Shown here: piece after piece, positions 49,561 through 62,776 of the stretch
How the letters are laid out: each line of letters starts with the position of its first letter
How positions within the stretch are numbered: the first letter of the stretch is position 1
Notes under the pieces: generated by a model
What the model was told of the DNA's origin: nothing
What the model saw: the letters and a program-made list of their open reading frames with translations, nothing else
Database searches by the model: none
Position numbers and translations under genes: made by a program
From: Inia geoffrensis
Taxonomy: Eukaryota; Chordata; Mammalia; Artiodactyla; Iniidae
Length of the DNA stretch: 64,000 nucleotides
Direction: 5' to 3'
Assembly: GCA_036417435.1 (NCBI GenBank)
Contig: CM070899.1
Coordinates: forward strand, 103,790,368 to 103,854,367

Positions 49561-52500
49561 GGGTACAGCTACGTGTATAATTGCATCGGGTGGCTGTACA
49601 ACTCAAACAGACACAACATTGTATATGAACTAGGCTGAAACGGAAAAGGACTGTTCAATGACAAGGCAAGTGAGGGCTTAAGAAATGCCTACTCTGTTAC
49701 CTCAGGCCTCTGTGATGTTGTTACCACGGTAACGGCCCCTGGAGCCTCGGCAGGCCTGGGTCCCACGGCCGGAGCCTGCTGCTGCTGAGGCAGCAAGGGA
49801 GGAGGACGTGCCACCTGACCAGCGGCACCTCGGGCCGCTACTGCCCATTCTCCCCTGCGTGTTACCGCAGTGTCCCGATCCAACGTGGCCCTCGTACAGG
49901 TAAGCAAAGCCTGCTGTACCCAAATGAGTGTGGAGCAGCTGAGAGGGAAGAGCGGTGAGGAAACCGGATCTCCACAGCTCCTGCTAGGCAGGTTCCCACC
50001 TCCAGCCCCGTTCATCAGAGTCGCCCCACCTGCGAACAACGGCACCCTCCGAGTAGCCAACCTGAAAGGCTTCCGATATGCCTGGGGTGGGGCAGTGCAG
50101 GTTCAGGGGCAGGAGGTGAGCATACACAAGCCCAGGATTGTGTGTTTAGCCGCGTTCGACTCCCCATTTCCAATCCGACACCGGGATCCCCGCTAAGGCT
50201 TTCTTTCCCCAAGTTACCAGAGACGACACGGAGTAGTGCTGCCGCCTTGTGGCACACTGCCGTAACAACATTATCAACTGTGCTGAAAGGCAACTATCAT
50301 TCACAAGGCCTAAGGCCTGAGGCTTTGCAGACACAACCCTGTCCTCAAGAAATATCCTGGGCTGGGTAATCTGAAAGGAGTTCAAATCAGGTCCGACTCT
50401 CAGGCGGAAAGCTTTCAAGACCTCAGTGATACTCACCTGCGTTTTAGAAAACAGCACATTCAAATGAAAAGATGCTCAGGATCTGTCATGATTAGAGAGT
50501 GAAAAGAAAGCTAGACGAGGAGTTCCCTGTCTGCGGTCCTCTTAAATCTTAAAATTTTAAGTGCTCAAGAGGGCATGCCAAAAGGAGAAGCCAGCTATTG
50601 CTGTTGGTGCGATTGTAAATTGGTAACAGCCGCTATGAGGATCAGTAGGCACATTCCTGACCAAACTGAACACTGGAGGTACCACGAGATTCGGCAACCC
50701 CGCTGCAGGTCGTAGAACCAGAGACTAGCATCATTGGAAGGAAGCACTTGCACCCCAGCATTCCTTGTGGTACCCTTGACCCCAACGAAGACATACAAAC
50801 GAACCAACTGTCGAGCGAGTGGCGAAGGGAGAAAGATGGGCTGCTACCTACACACCCTCGACTAGCACTCAGCCACAGAACAAAATGAACTCATACTATT
50901 TGCAGCAGCATGGGTGGAGCACTAGATGATCTCACTAATTCTGGTCAATTAGAGGCAGCAAGACACATTTGCCCAGATACCACTTATGTGTGCAGTCTCA
51001 ATAGGGATACAAAGGAAGCTAGTAAAGAAAGGAAACACAGGTTCACAAAGGGAAGAAAGAAGCGAGGGGTTCCCACAGGGGCAAATTGGAGACCGGGGAA
51101 GGGGGAATTAGGAGATTGGGATTAACAGTAACACACTTAACGTATCCAAAAGTGCTCATCAAGGGCAACACACCCAAAAGCACAGGGAATGCTACAACAC
51201 ATTCCACGATAAACTAACAGGGCAAAGAATCCGAAACCCTACAGGTACAGCTACGTTTATACTTGCATCAAGTGGCTGTAGAACCCAAACAGACGCAACA
51301 CTGTATATGAACTAGGCTGAAAGAAAAAAGGACTGTTCAATGACAAGGCAAGTAAGGGGTTAAGACATGCCCACTTTCTTACCTCAGGCCTCTTTGTCGT
51401 CGGCGGGTGTCAGACCCCTGGAGCCTCAGCAGGCCTGTGTCCCGCGGCTGGAGGATGCTGCTGCTCTTCTCCCCTGCGTGGTACCACAATCTCCTGATCC
51501 AACATGGCCCTCCTACGGGTAAGCATAGCCTGGTGTACCCAAAAGATGGTGGAACAGCTGAGCGGGAAGGGTTGTTAAGAAACCGGATCTCCACAGCTCC
51601 TGCTAGGCAAGTTCCCACCTCCAGCCCACTTCATTAGAGTCGCCCCACCTGCGAACCACGGCACCCTCCGAGTAGCCCACTGGCAAGGCCTGCGACATGC
51701 CTGGGGTGGGGCAGTGCAGGTGAAGGGGCAGGAGGTGAGCCTACAAAAGCCCAGGGATGTGTGTTTAGCTGCGTTCGACTCCCCATTTCCAATACAACGC
51801 CGGGAACCCCGCTAAGGCTTTGCTTCCCCACGTTACCAGAGACGACACGGAGTAGTGCTGCCGCCTTTTGGCACACTGCCGTAACAACCTTACCAACTGT
51901 GCTGAAGGGCACCTATCATTCACAAGGCTTAAGGCCTACGGCTTTGCAGACACAACCCTGCCCTCAAGAAATATCCTGCGCTGGGTAATCTGAAACGAAT
52001 TCAAATCACGCCCGACTCTCAGGCGGGAAACTTTCAAGAAGTCAGTGGTACTCACCGGCGTTTTAGAAAACAGCACATTCAACCCAAAAGATGCTCAGGA
52101 TCTGTCATGATTCGAGAGTGGAAAGAAAGCTAGACGAGGTGTTCCCTGGCAGCAGTCCTCTCAAACCCTAAAAGAGTAAGATCTCAACAGGACATGCCAG
52201 AAAGAGAAGCCAGGCATTGCTGTTGGTCGGATTGTAAATTGCTAACAGCCTGTAATGAGGATCACTAGGCATATTCCTTACCAAACTAAACACTGGATGT
52301 ACCACCAGATTCGGCAACCCCGCTACAGGTCGTGTAACCAGAGACTGGCATCATTGGAAGGAAGCACTTGCAGCCCAGCTGTCCTTGTGTTACCCATGAC
52401 CACAGCCAAGACATACAAACGAACGAAATGGGGAGCGAGGGGTGAATGGAGAAAGATGTTCTGCTACCTACACACCCTCGACTACCACTCAGCCACAGGG

Positions 52501-52864
52501 CAAAATGAACCCATAGTCTTTGCAGCAGCCTGGGTGGAGCAGTAGATGATCTCACTAATTCTGGTCAATTAGAGGCAGCAAGACACATATCCCCGCATAT
52601 CACACTTATGTGTGCCGTCTAAATACGGATACTCTGGAAGCTAGTACACAAAGGAAACTCAGGCTCACAAAGGGAAGAAAGAAGCCTGGAGTTCCCTGAG
52701 GGGGAAATTGGAGACCGAGGAAGGTTGAAGTAGGAGGTCGGGATTCACAGAAACACGCTTAACGTATCCAAAAGTGCTCATCAAGGGCGACCCACGCGCA
52801 AGCACAGGGAACGCTACAAAACATTCCTCAATAAACGAAGATTGCAAAGAATCCGAAACCCTAC
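49561..52864. repeat. Unit 16 (class I, unit 16-19 group)
   Basis: First member of a four-unit group. Group markers are CTGTCCTCAAG near 50340, G51517 in the beta splice-donor motif (CGG/GTAAGC instead of CAG/GTAAGC) and GAGCGGGAAGG near 51560. A52151 is shared only with unit 17. Confidence 0.94.
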
Positions 52865-55800
52865 GGGTACAGCTACGTGTATAATTGCATCGGGTGGCTG
52901 TACAACTCAAACAGACACAACATTGTATATGAACTAGGCTGAAACGGAAAAGGACTGTTCAATGACAAGGCAAGTGAGGGCTTAAGAAATGCCTACTCTG
53001 TTACCTCAGGCCTCTGTGATGTTGTTACCACGGTAACGGCCCCTGGAGCCTCGGCAGGCCTGGGTCCCACGGCCGGAGCCTGCTGCTGCTGAGGCAGCAA
53101 GGGAGGAGGACGTGCCACCTGACCAGCGGCACCTCGGGCCGCTACTGCCCATTCTCCCCTGCGTGTTACCGCAGTGTCCCGATCCAACGTGGCCCTCGTA
53201 CAGGTAAGCAAAGCCTGCTGTACCCAAATGAGTGTGGAGCAGCTGAGAGGGAAGAGCGGTGAGGAAACCGGATCTCCACAGCTCCTGCTAGGCAGGTTCC
53301 CACCTCCAGCCCCGTTCATCAGAGTCGCCCCACCTGCGAACAACGGCACCCTCCGAGTAGCCAACCTGAAAGGCTTCCGATATGCCTGGGGTGGGGCAGT
53401 GCAGGTTCAGGGGCAGGAGGTGAGCATACACAAGCCCAGGATTGTGTGTTTAGCCGCGTTCGACTCCCCATTTCCAATCCGACACCGGGATCCCCGCTAA
53501 GGCTTTCTTTCCCCAAGTTACCAGAGACGACACGGAGTAGTGCTGCCGCCTTGTGGCACACTGCCGTAACAACATTATCAACTGTGCTGAAAGGCAACTA
53601 TCATTCACAAGGCCTAAGGCCTGAGGCTTTGCAGACACAACCCTGTCCTCAAGAAATATCCTGGGCTGGGTAATCTGAAAGGAGTTCAAATCAGGTCCGA
53701 CTCTCAGGCGGAAAGCTTTCAAGACCTCAGTGATACTCACCTGCGTTTTAGAAAACAGCACATTCAAATGAAAAGATGCTCAGGATCTGTCATGATTAGA
53801 GAGTGAAAAGAAAGCTAGACGAGGAGTTCCCTGTCTGCGGTCCTCTTAAATCTTAAAATTTTAAGTGCTCAAGAGGGCATGCCAAAAGGAGAAGCCAGCT
53901 ATTGCTGTTGGTGCGATTGTAAATTGGTAACAGCCGCTATGAGGATCAGTAGGCACATTCCTGACCAAACTGAACACTGGAGGTACCACGAGATTCGGCA
54001 ACCCCGCTGCAGGTCGTAGAACCAGAGACTAGCATCATTGGAAGGAAGCACTTGCACCCCAGCATTCCTTGTGGTACCCTTGACCCCAACGAAGACATAC
54101 AAACGAACCAACTGTCGAGCGAGTGGCGAAGGGAGAAAGATGGGCTGCTACCTACACACCCTCGACTAGCACTCAGCCACAGAACAAAATGAACTCATAC
54201 TATTTGCAGCAGCATGGGTGGAGCACTAGATGATCTCACTAATTCTGGTCAATTAGAGGCAGCAAGACACATTTGCCCAGATACCACTTATGTGTGCAGT
54301 CTCAATAGGGATACAAAGGAAGCTAGTAAAGAAAGGAAACACAGGTTCACAAAGGGAAGAAAGAAGCGAGGGGTTCCCACAGGGGCAAATTGGAGACCGG
54401 GGAAGGGGGAATTAGGAGATTGGGATTAACAGTAACACACTTAACGTATCCAAAAGTGCTCATCAAGGGCAACACACCCAAAAGCATAGGGAATGCTACA
54501 ACACATTCCACGATAAACTAACAGGGCAAAGAATCCGAAACCCTACAGGTACAGCTACGTTTATACTTGCATCAAGTGGCTGTAGAACTCAAACAGACGC
54601 AACACTGTATATGAACTAGGCTGAAAGAAAAAAGGACTGTTCAATGACAAGGCAAGTAAGGGGTTAAGACATGCCCACTTTCTTACCTCAGGCCTCTTTG
54701 TCGTCGGCGGGTGTCAGACCCCTGGAGCCTCAGCAGGCCTGTGTCCCGCGGATGGAGGATGCTGCTGCTCTTCTCCCCTGCGTGGTACCACAATCTCCTG
54801 ATCCAACATGGCCCTCCTACGGGTAAGCATAGCCTGGTGTACCCAAAAGATGGTGGAACAGCTGAGCGGGAAGGGCTGTTAAGAAACCGGATCTCCACAG
54901 CTCCTGCTAGGCAAGTTCCCACCTCCAGCCCACTTCATTAGAGTCGCCCCACCTGCGAACCACGGCACCCTCCGAGTAGCCCACTGGCAAGGCCTGCGAC
55001 ATGCCTGGGGTGGGGCAGTGCAGGTGAAGGGGCAGGAGGTGAGCCTACAAAAGCCCAGGGATGTGTGTTTAGCTGCGTTCGACTCCCCATTTCCAATACA
55101 ACGCCGGGAACCCCGCTAAGGCTTTGATTCCCCACGTTACCAGAGACGACACGGAGTAGTGCTGCCGCCTTTTGGCACACTGCCGTAACAACCTTACCAA
55201 CTGTGCTGAAGGGCACCTATCATTCACAAGGCTTAAGGCCTACGGCTTTGCAGACACAACCCTGCCCTCAAGAAATATCCTGCGCTGGGTAATCTGAAAC
55301 GAATTCAAATCACGCCCGACTCTCAGGCGGGAACCTTTCAAGAAGTCAGTGGTACTCACCGGCGTTTTAGAAAACAGCACATTCAACCCAAAAGATGCTC
55401 AGGATCTGTCATGATTCGAGAGTGGAAAGAAAGCTAGACGAGGTGTTCCCTGGCAGCAGTCCTCTCAAACCCTAAAAGAGTAAGATCTCAACAGGACATG
55501 CCAGAAAGAGAAGCCAGGCATTGCTGTTGGTCGGATTGTAAATTGCTAACAGCCTGTAATGAGGATCACTAGGCATATTCCTTACCAAACTAAACACTGG
55601 ATGTACCACCAGATTCGGCAACCCCGCTACAGGTCGTGTAACCAGAGACTGGCATCATTGGAAGGAAGCACTTGCAGCCCAGCTGTCCTTGTGTTACCCA
55701 TGACCACAGCCAAGACATACAAACGAACGAAATGGGGAGCGAGGGGTGAATGGAGAAAGATGTTCTGCTACCTACACACCCTCGACTACCACTCAGCCAC

Positions 55801-56168
55801 AGGGCAAAATGAACCCATAGTCTTTGCAGCAGCCTGGGTGGAGCAGTAGATGATCTCACTAATTCTGGTCAATTAGAGGCAGCAAGACACATATCCCCGC
55901 ATATCACACTTATGTGTGCCGTCTAAATACGGATACTCTGGAAGCTAGTACACAAAGGAAACTCAGGCTCACAAAGGGAAGAAAGAAGCCTGGAGTTCCC
56001 TGAGGGGGAAATTGGAGACCGAGGAAGGTTGAAGTAGGAGGTCGGGATTCACAGAAACACGCTTAACGTATCCAAAAGTGCTCATCAAGGGCGACCCACG
56101 CGCAAGCACAGGGAACGCTACAAAACATTCCTCAATAAACGAAGATTGCAAAGAATCCGAAACCCTAC
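52865..56168. repeat. Unit 17 (class I, unit 16-19 group)
   Basis: Carries the unit 16-19 markers plus T54487, A54752 and A55127, which are shared only with unit 18. A55455 is shared with unit 16. Unit 17 is therefore intermediate between its two neighbours, as expected from stepwise expansion. Confidence 0.94.
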
Positions 56169-59100
56169 GGGTACAGCTACGTGTATAATTGCATCGGGTG
56201 TCTGTACAACTCAAACAGACACAACATTGTATATGAACTAGGCTGAAACGGAAAAGGACTGTTCAATGACAAGGCAAGTGAGGGCTTAAGAAATGCCTAC
56301 TCTGTTACCTCAGGCCTCTGTGATGTTGTTACCACGGTAACGGCCCCTGGAGCCTCGGCAGGCCTGGGTCCCACGGCCGGAGCCTGCTGCTGCTGAGGCA
56401 GCAAGGGAGGAGGACGTGCCACCTGACCAGCGGCACCTCGGGCCGCTACTGCCCATTCTCCCCTGCGTGTTACCGCAGTGTCCCGATCCAACGTGGCCCT
56501 CGTACAGGTAAGCAAAGCCTGCTGTACCCAAATGAGTGTGGAGCAGCTGAGAGGGAAGAGCGGTGAGGAAACCGGATCTCCACAGCTCCTGCTAGGCAGG
56601 TTCCCACCTCCAGCCCCGTTCATCAGAGTCGCCCCACCTGCGAACAACGGCACCCTCCGAGTAGCCAACCTGAAAGGCTTCCGATATGCCTGGGGTGGGG
56701 CAGTGCAGGTTCAGGGGCAGGAGGTGAGCATACACAAGCCCAGGATTGTGTGTTTAGCCGCGTTCGACTCCCCATTTCCAATCCGACACCGGGATCCCCG
56801 CTAAGGCTTTCTTTCCCCAAGTTACCAGAGACGACACGGAGTAGTGCTGCCGCCTTGTGGCACACTGCCGTAACAACATTATCAACTGTGCTGAAAGGCA
56901 ACTATCATTCACAAGGCCTAAGGCCTGAGGCTTTGCAGACACAACCCTGTCCTCAAGAAATATCCTGGGCTGGGTAATCTGAAAGGAGTTCAAATCAGGT
57001 CCGACTCTCAGGCGGAAAGCTTTCAAGACCTCAGTGATACTCACCTGCGTTTTAGAAAACAGCACATTCAAATGAAAAGATGCTCAGGATCTGTCATGAT
57101 TAGAGAGTGAAAAGAAAGCTAGACGAGGAGTTCCCTGTCTGCAGTCCTCTTAAATCTTAAAATTTTAAGTGCTCAAGAGGGCATGCCAAAAGGAGAAGCC
57201 AGCTATTGCTGTTGGTGCGATTGTAAATTGGTAACAGCCGCTATGAGGATCAGTAGGCACATTCCTGACCAAACTGAACACTGGAGGTACCACGAGATTC
57301 GGCAACCCCGCTGCAGGTCGTAGAACCAGAGACTAGCATCATTGGAAGGAAGCACTTGCACCCCAGCATTCCTTGTGGTACCCTTGACCCCAACGAAGAC
57401 ATACAAACGAACCAACTGTCGAGCGAGTGGCGAAGGGAGAAAGATGGGCTGCTACCTACACACCCTCGACTAGCACTCAGCCACAGAACAAAATGAACTC
57501 ATACTATTTGCAGCAGCATGGGTGGAGCACTAGATGATCTCACTAATTCTGGTCAATTAGAGGCAGCAAGACACATTTGCCCAGATACCACTTATGTGTG
57601 CAGTCTCAATAGGGATACAAAGGAAGCTAGTAAAGAAAGGAAACACAGGTTCACAAAGGGAAGAAAGAAGCGAGGGGTTCCCACAGGGGCAAATTGGAGA
57701 CCGGGGAAGGGGGAATTAGGAGATTGGGATTAACAGTAACACACTTAACGTATCCAAAAGTGCTCATCAAGGGCAACACACCCAAAAGCATAGGGAATGC
57801 TACAACACATTCCACGATAAACTAACAGGGCAAAGAATCCGAAACCCTACAGGTACAGCTACGTTTATACTTGCATCAAGTGGCTGTAGAACTCAAACAG
57901 ACGCAACACTGTATATGAACTAGGCTGAAAGAAAAAAGGACTGTTCAATGACAAGGCAAGTAAGGGGTTAAGACATGCCCACTTTCTTACCTCAGGCCTC
58001 TTTGTCGTCGGCGGGTGTCAGACCCCTGGAGCCTCAGCAGGCCTGTGTCCCGCGGATGGAGGATGCTGCTGCTCTTCTCCCCTGCGTGGTACCACAATCT
58101 CCTGATCCAACATGGCCCTCCTACGGGTAAGCATAGCCTGGTGTACCCAAAAGATGGTGGAACAGCTGAGCGGGAAGGGCTGTTAAGAAACCGGATCTCC
58201 ACAGCTCCTGCTAGGCAAGTTCCCACCTCCAGCCCACTTCATTAGAGTCGCCCCACCTGCGAACCACGGCACCCTCCGAGTAGCCCACTGGCAAGGCCTG
58301 CGACATGCCTGGGGTGGGGCAGTGCAGGTGAAGGGGCAGGAGGTGAGCCTACAAAAGCCCAGGGATGTGTGTTTAGCTGCGTTCGACTCCCCATTTCCAA
58401 TACAACGCCGGGAACCCCGCTAAGGCTTTGATTCCCCACGTTACCAGAGACGACACGGAGTAGTGCTGCCGCCTTTTGGCACACTGCCGTAACAACCTTA
58501 CCAACTGTGCTGAAGGGCACCTATCATTCACAAGGCTTAAGGCCTACGGCTTTGCAGACACAACCCTGCCCTCAAGAAATATCCTGCGCTGGGTAATCTG
58601 AAACGAATTCAAATCACGCCCGACTCTCAGGCGGGAACCTTTCAAGAAGTCAGTGGTACTCACCGGCGTTTTAGAAAACAGCACATTCAACCCAAAAGAT
58701 GCTCAGGATCTGTCATGATTCGAGAGTGGAAAGAAAGCTAGACGAGGTGTTCCCTGGCTGCAGTCCTCTCAAACCCTAAAAGAGTAAGATCTCAACAGGA
58801 CATGCCAGAAAGAGAAGCCAGGCATTGCTGTTGGTCGGATTGTAAATTGCTAACAGCCTGTAATGAGGATCACTAGGCATATTCCTTACCAAACTAAACA
58901 CTGGATGTACCACCAGATTCGGCAACCCCGCTACAGGTCGTGTAACCAGAGACTGGCATCATTGGAAGGAAGCACTTGCAGCCCAGCTGTCCTTGTGTTA
59001 CCCATGACCACAGCCAAGACATACAAACGAACGAAATGGGGAGCGAGGGGTGAATGGAGAAAGATGTTCTGCTACCTACACACCCTCGACTACCACTCAG

Positions 59101-59472
59101 CCACAGGGCAAAATGAACCCATAGTCTTTGCAGCAGCCTGGGTGGAGCAGTAGATGATCTCACTAATTCTGGTCAATTAGAGGCAGCAAGACACATATCC
59201 CCGCATATCACACTTATGTGTGCCGTCTAAATACGGATACTCTGGAAGCTAGTACACAAAGGAAACTCAGGCTCGCAAAGGGAAGAAAGAAGCCTGGAGT
59301 TCCCTGAGGGGGAAATTGGAGACCGAGGAAGGTTGAAGTAGGAGGTCGGGATTCACAGAAACACGCTTAACGTATCCAAAAGTGCTCATCAAGGGCGACC
59401 CACGCGCAAGCACAGGGAACGCTACAAAACATTCCTCAATAAACGAAGATTGCAAAGAATCCGAAACCCTAC
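56169..59472. repeat. Unit 18 (class I, unit 16-19 group)
   Basis: Near-duplicate of unit 17, sharing T57791, A58056 and A58431. Private bases are T56201 and A57143. Its beta end carries GCTCGCAAAGG near 59270, a variant also seen in units 4 and 10. Confidence 0.94.
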
Positions 59473-62400
59473 GGGTACAGCTACGTGTATAATTGCATCG
59501 GGTGGCTGTACAACTCAAACAGACACAACATTGTATATGAACTAGGCTGAAACGGAAAAGGACTGTTCAATGACAAGGCAAGTGAGGGCTTAAGAAATGC
59601 CTACTCTGTTACCTCAGGCCTCTGTGATGTTGTTACCACGGTAACGGCCCCTGGAGCCTCGGCAGGCCTGGGTCCCACGGCCGGAGCCTGCTGCTGCTGA
59701 GGCAGCAAGGGAGGAGGACGTGCCACCTGACCAGCGGCACCTCGGGCCGCTACTGCCCATTCTCCCCTGCGTGTTACCGCAGTGTCCCGATCCAACGTGG
59801 CCCTCGTACAGGTAAGCAAAGCCTGCTGTACCCAAATGAGTGTGGAGCAGCTGAGAGGGAAGAGCGGTGAGGAAACCGGATCTCCACAGCTCCTGCTAGG
59901 CAGGTTCCCACCTCCAGCCCCGTTCATCAGAGTCGCCCCACCTGCGAACAACGGCACCCTCCGAGTAGCCAACCTGAAAGGCTTCCGATATGCCTGGGGT
60001 GGGGCAGTGCAGGTTCAGGGGCAGGAGGTGAGCATACACAAGCCCAGGATTGTGTGTTTAGCCGCGTTCGACTCCCCATTTCCAATCCGACACCGGGATC
60101 CCCGCTAAGGCTTTCTTTCCCCAAGTTACCAGAGACGACACGGAGTAGTGCTGCCGCCTTGTGGCACACTGCCGTAACAACATTATCAACTGTGCTGAAA
60201 GGCAACTATCATTCACAAGGCCTAAGGCCTGAGGCTTTGCAGACACAACCCTGTCCTCAAGAAATATCCTGGGCTGGGTAATCTGAAAGGAGTTCAAATC
60301 AGGTCCGACTCTCAGGCGGAAAGCTTTCAAGACCTCAGTGATACTCACCTGCGTTTTAGAAAACAGCACATTCAAATGAAAAGATGCTCAGGATCTGTCA
60401 TGATTAGAGAGTGAAAAGAAAGCTAGACGAGGAGTTCCCTGTCTGCGGTCCTCTTAAATCTTAAAATTTTAAGTGCTCAAGAGGGCATGCCAAAAGGAGA
60501 AGCCAGCTATTGCTGTTGGTGCGATTGTAAATTGGTAACAGCCGCTATGAGGATCAGTAGGCACATTCCTGACCAAACTGAACACTGGAGGTACCACGAG
60601 ATTCGGCAACCCCGCTGCAGGTCGTAGAACCAGAGACTAGCATCATTGGAAGGAAGCACTTGCACCCCAGCATTCCTTGTGGTACCCTTGACACCAACGA
60701 AGACATACAAACGAACCAACTGTCGAGCGAGTGGCGAAGGGAGAAAGATGGGCTGCTACCTACACACCCTCGACTAGCACTCAGCCACAGAACAAAATGA
60801 ACTCATACTATTTGCAGCAGCATGGGTGGAGCACTAGATGATCTCACTAATTCTGGTCAATTAGAGGCAGCAAGACACATTTGCCCAGATACCACTTATG
60901 TGTGCAGTCTCAATAGGGATACAAAGGAAGCTAGTAAAGAAAGGAAACACAGGTTCACAAAGGGAAGAAAGAAGCGAGGGGTTCCCACAGGGGCAAATTG
61001 GAGACCGGGGAAGGGGGAATTAGGAGATTGGGATTAACAGTAACACACTTAACGTATCCAAAAGTGCTCATCAAGGGCAACACACCCAAAAGCACAGGGA
61101 ATGCTACAACACATTCCACGATAAACTAACAGGGCAAAGAATCCGAAACCCTACAGGTACAGCTACGTTTATACTTGCATCAAGTGGCTGTAGAACTCAA
61201 ACAGACGCAACACTGTATATGAACTAGGCTGAAAGAAAAAAGGACTGTTCAATGACAAGGCAAGTAAGGGGTTAAGACATGCCCACTTTCTTACCTCAGG
61301 CCTCTTTGTCGTCGGCGGGTGTCAGACCCCTGGAGCCTCAGCAGGCCTGTGTCCCGCGGCTGGAGGATGCTGCTGCTCTTCTCCCCTGCGTGGTACCACA
61401 ATCTCCTGATCCAACATGGCCCTCCTACGGGTAAGCATAGCCTGGTGTACCCAAAAGATGGTGGAACAGCTGAGCGGGAAGGGCTGTTAAGAAACCGGAT
61501 CTCCACAGCTCCTGCTAGGCAAGTTCCCACCTCCAGCCCACTTCATTAGAGTCGCCCCACCTGCGAACCACGGCACCCTCCGAGTAGCCCACTGGCAAGG
61601 CCTGCGACATGCCTGGGGTGGGGCAGTGCAGGTGAAGGGGCAGGAGTTGAGCCTACAAAAGCCCAGGGATGTGTGTTTAGCTGCGTTCGACTCCCCATTT
61701 CCAATACAACGCCGGGAACCCCGCTAAGGCTTTGCTTCCCCACGTTACCAGAGACGACACGGAGTAGTGCTGCCGCCTTTTGGCACACTGCCGTAACAAC
61801 CTTACCAACTGTGCTGAAGGGCACCTATCATTCACAAGGCTTAAGGCCTACGGCTTTGCAGACACAACCCTGCCCTCAAGAAATATCCTGCGCTGGGTAA
61901 TCTGAAACGAATTCAAATCACGCCCGACTCTCAGGCGGGAACCTTTCAAGAAGTCAGTGGTACTCACCGGCGTTTTAGAACACAGCACATTCAACCCAAA
62001 AGATGCTCAGGATCTGTCATGATTCGAGAGTGGAAAGAAAGCTAGACGAGGTGTTCCCTGGCTGCAGTCCTCTCAAACCCTAAAAGAGTAAGATCTCAAC
62101 AGGACATGCCAGAAAGAGAAGCCAGGCATTGCTGTTGGTCGGATTGTAAATTGCTAACAGCCTGTAATGAGGATCACTAGGCATATTCCTTACCAAACTA
62201 AACACTGGATGTACCACCAGATTCGGCAACCCCGCTACAGGTCGTGTAACCAGAGACTGGCATCATTGGAAGGAAGCACTTGCAGCCCAGCTGTCCTTGT
62301 GTTACCCATGACCACAGCCAAGACATACAAACGAACGAAATGGGGAGCGAGGGGTGAATGGAGAAAGATGTTCTGCTACCTACACACCCTCGACTACCAC

Positions 62401-62776
62401 TCAGCCACAGGGCAAAATGAACCCATAGTCTTTGCAGCAGCCTGGGTGGAGCAGTAGATGATCTCACTAATTCTGGTCAATTAGAGGCAGCAAGACACAT
62501 ATCCCCGCATATCACACTTATGTGTGCCGTCTAAATACGGATACTCTGGAAGCTAGTACACAAAGGAAACTCAGGCTCACAAAGGGAAGAAAGAAGCCTG
62601 GAGTTCCCTGAGGGGGAAAATGGAGACCGAGGAAGGTTGAAGTAGGAGGTCGGGATTCACAGAAACACGCTTAACGTATCCAAAAGTGCTCATCAAGGGC
62701 GACCCACGCGCAAGCACAGGGAACGCTACAAAACATTCCTCAATAAACGAAGATTGCAAAGAATCCGAAACCCTAC
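59473..62776. repeat. Unit 19 (class I, unit 16-19 group)
   Basis: Last member of the group. Private bases are A60693, T61647 (which removes the GT of the beta GAG/GTGAGC donor-like site), C61981 and A62620. It lacks the unit 17/18 doublet markers. Confidence 0.94.
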
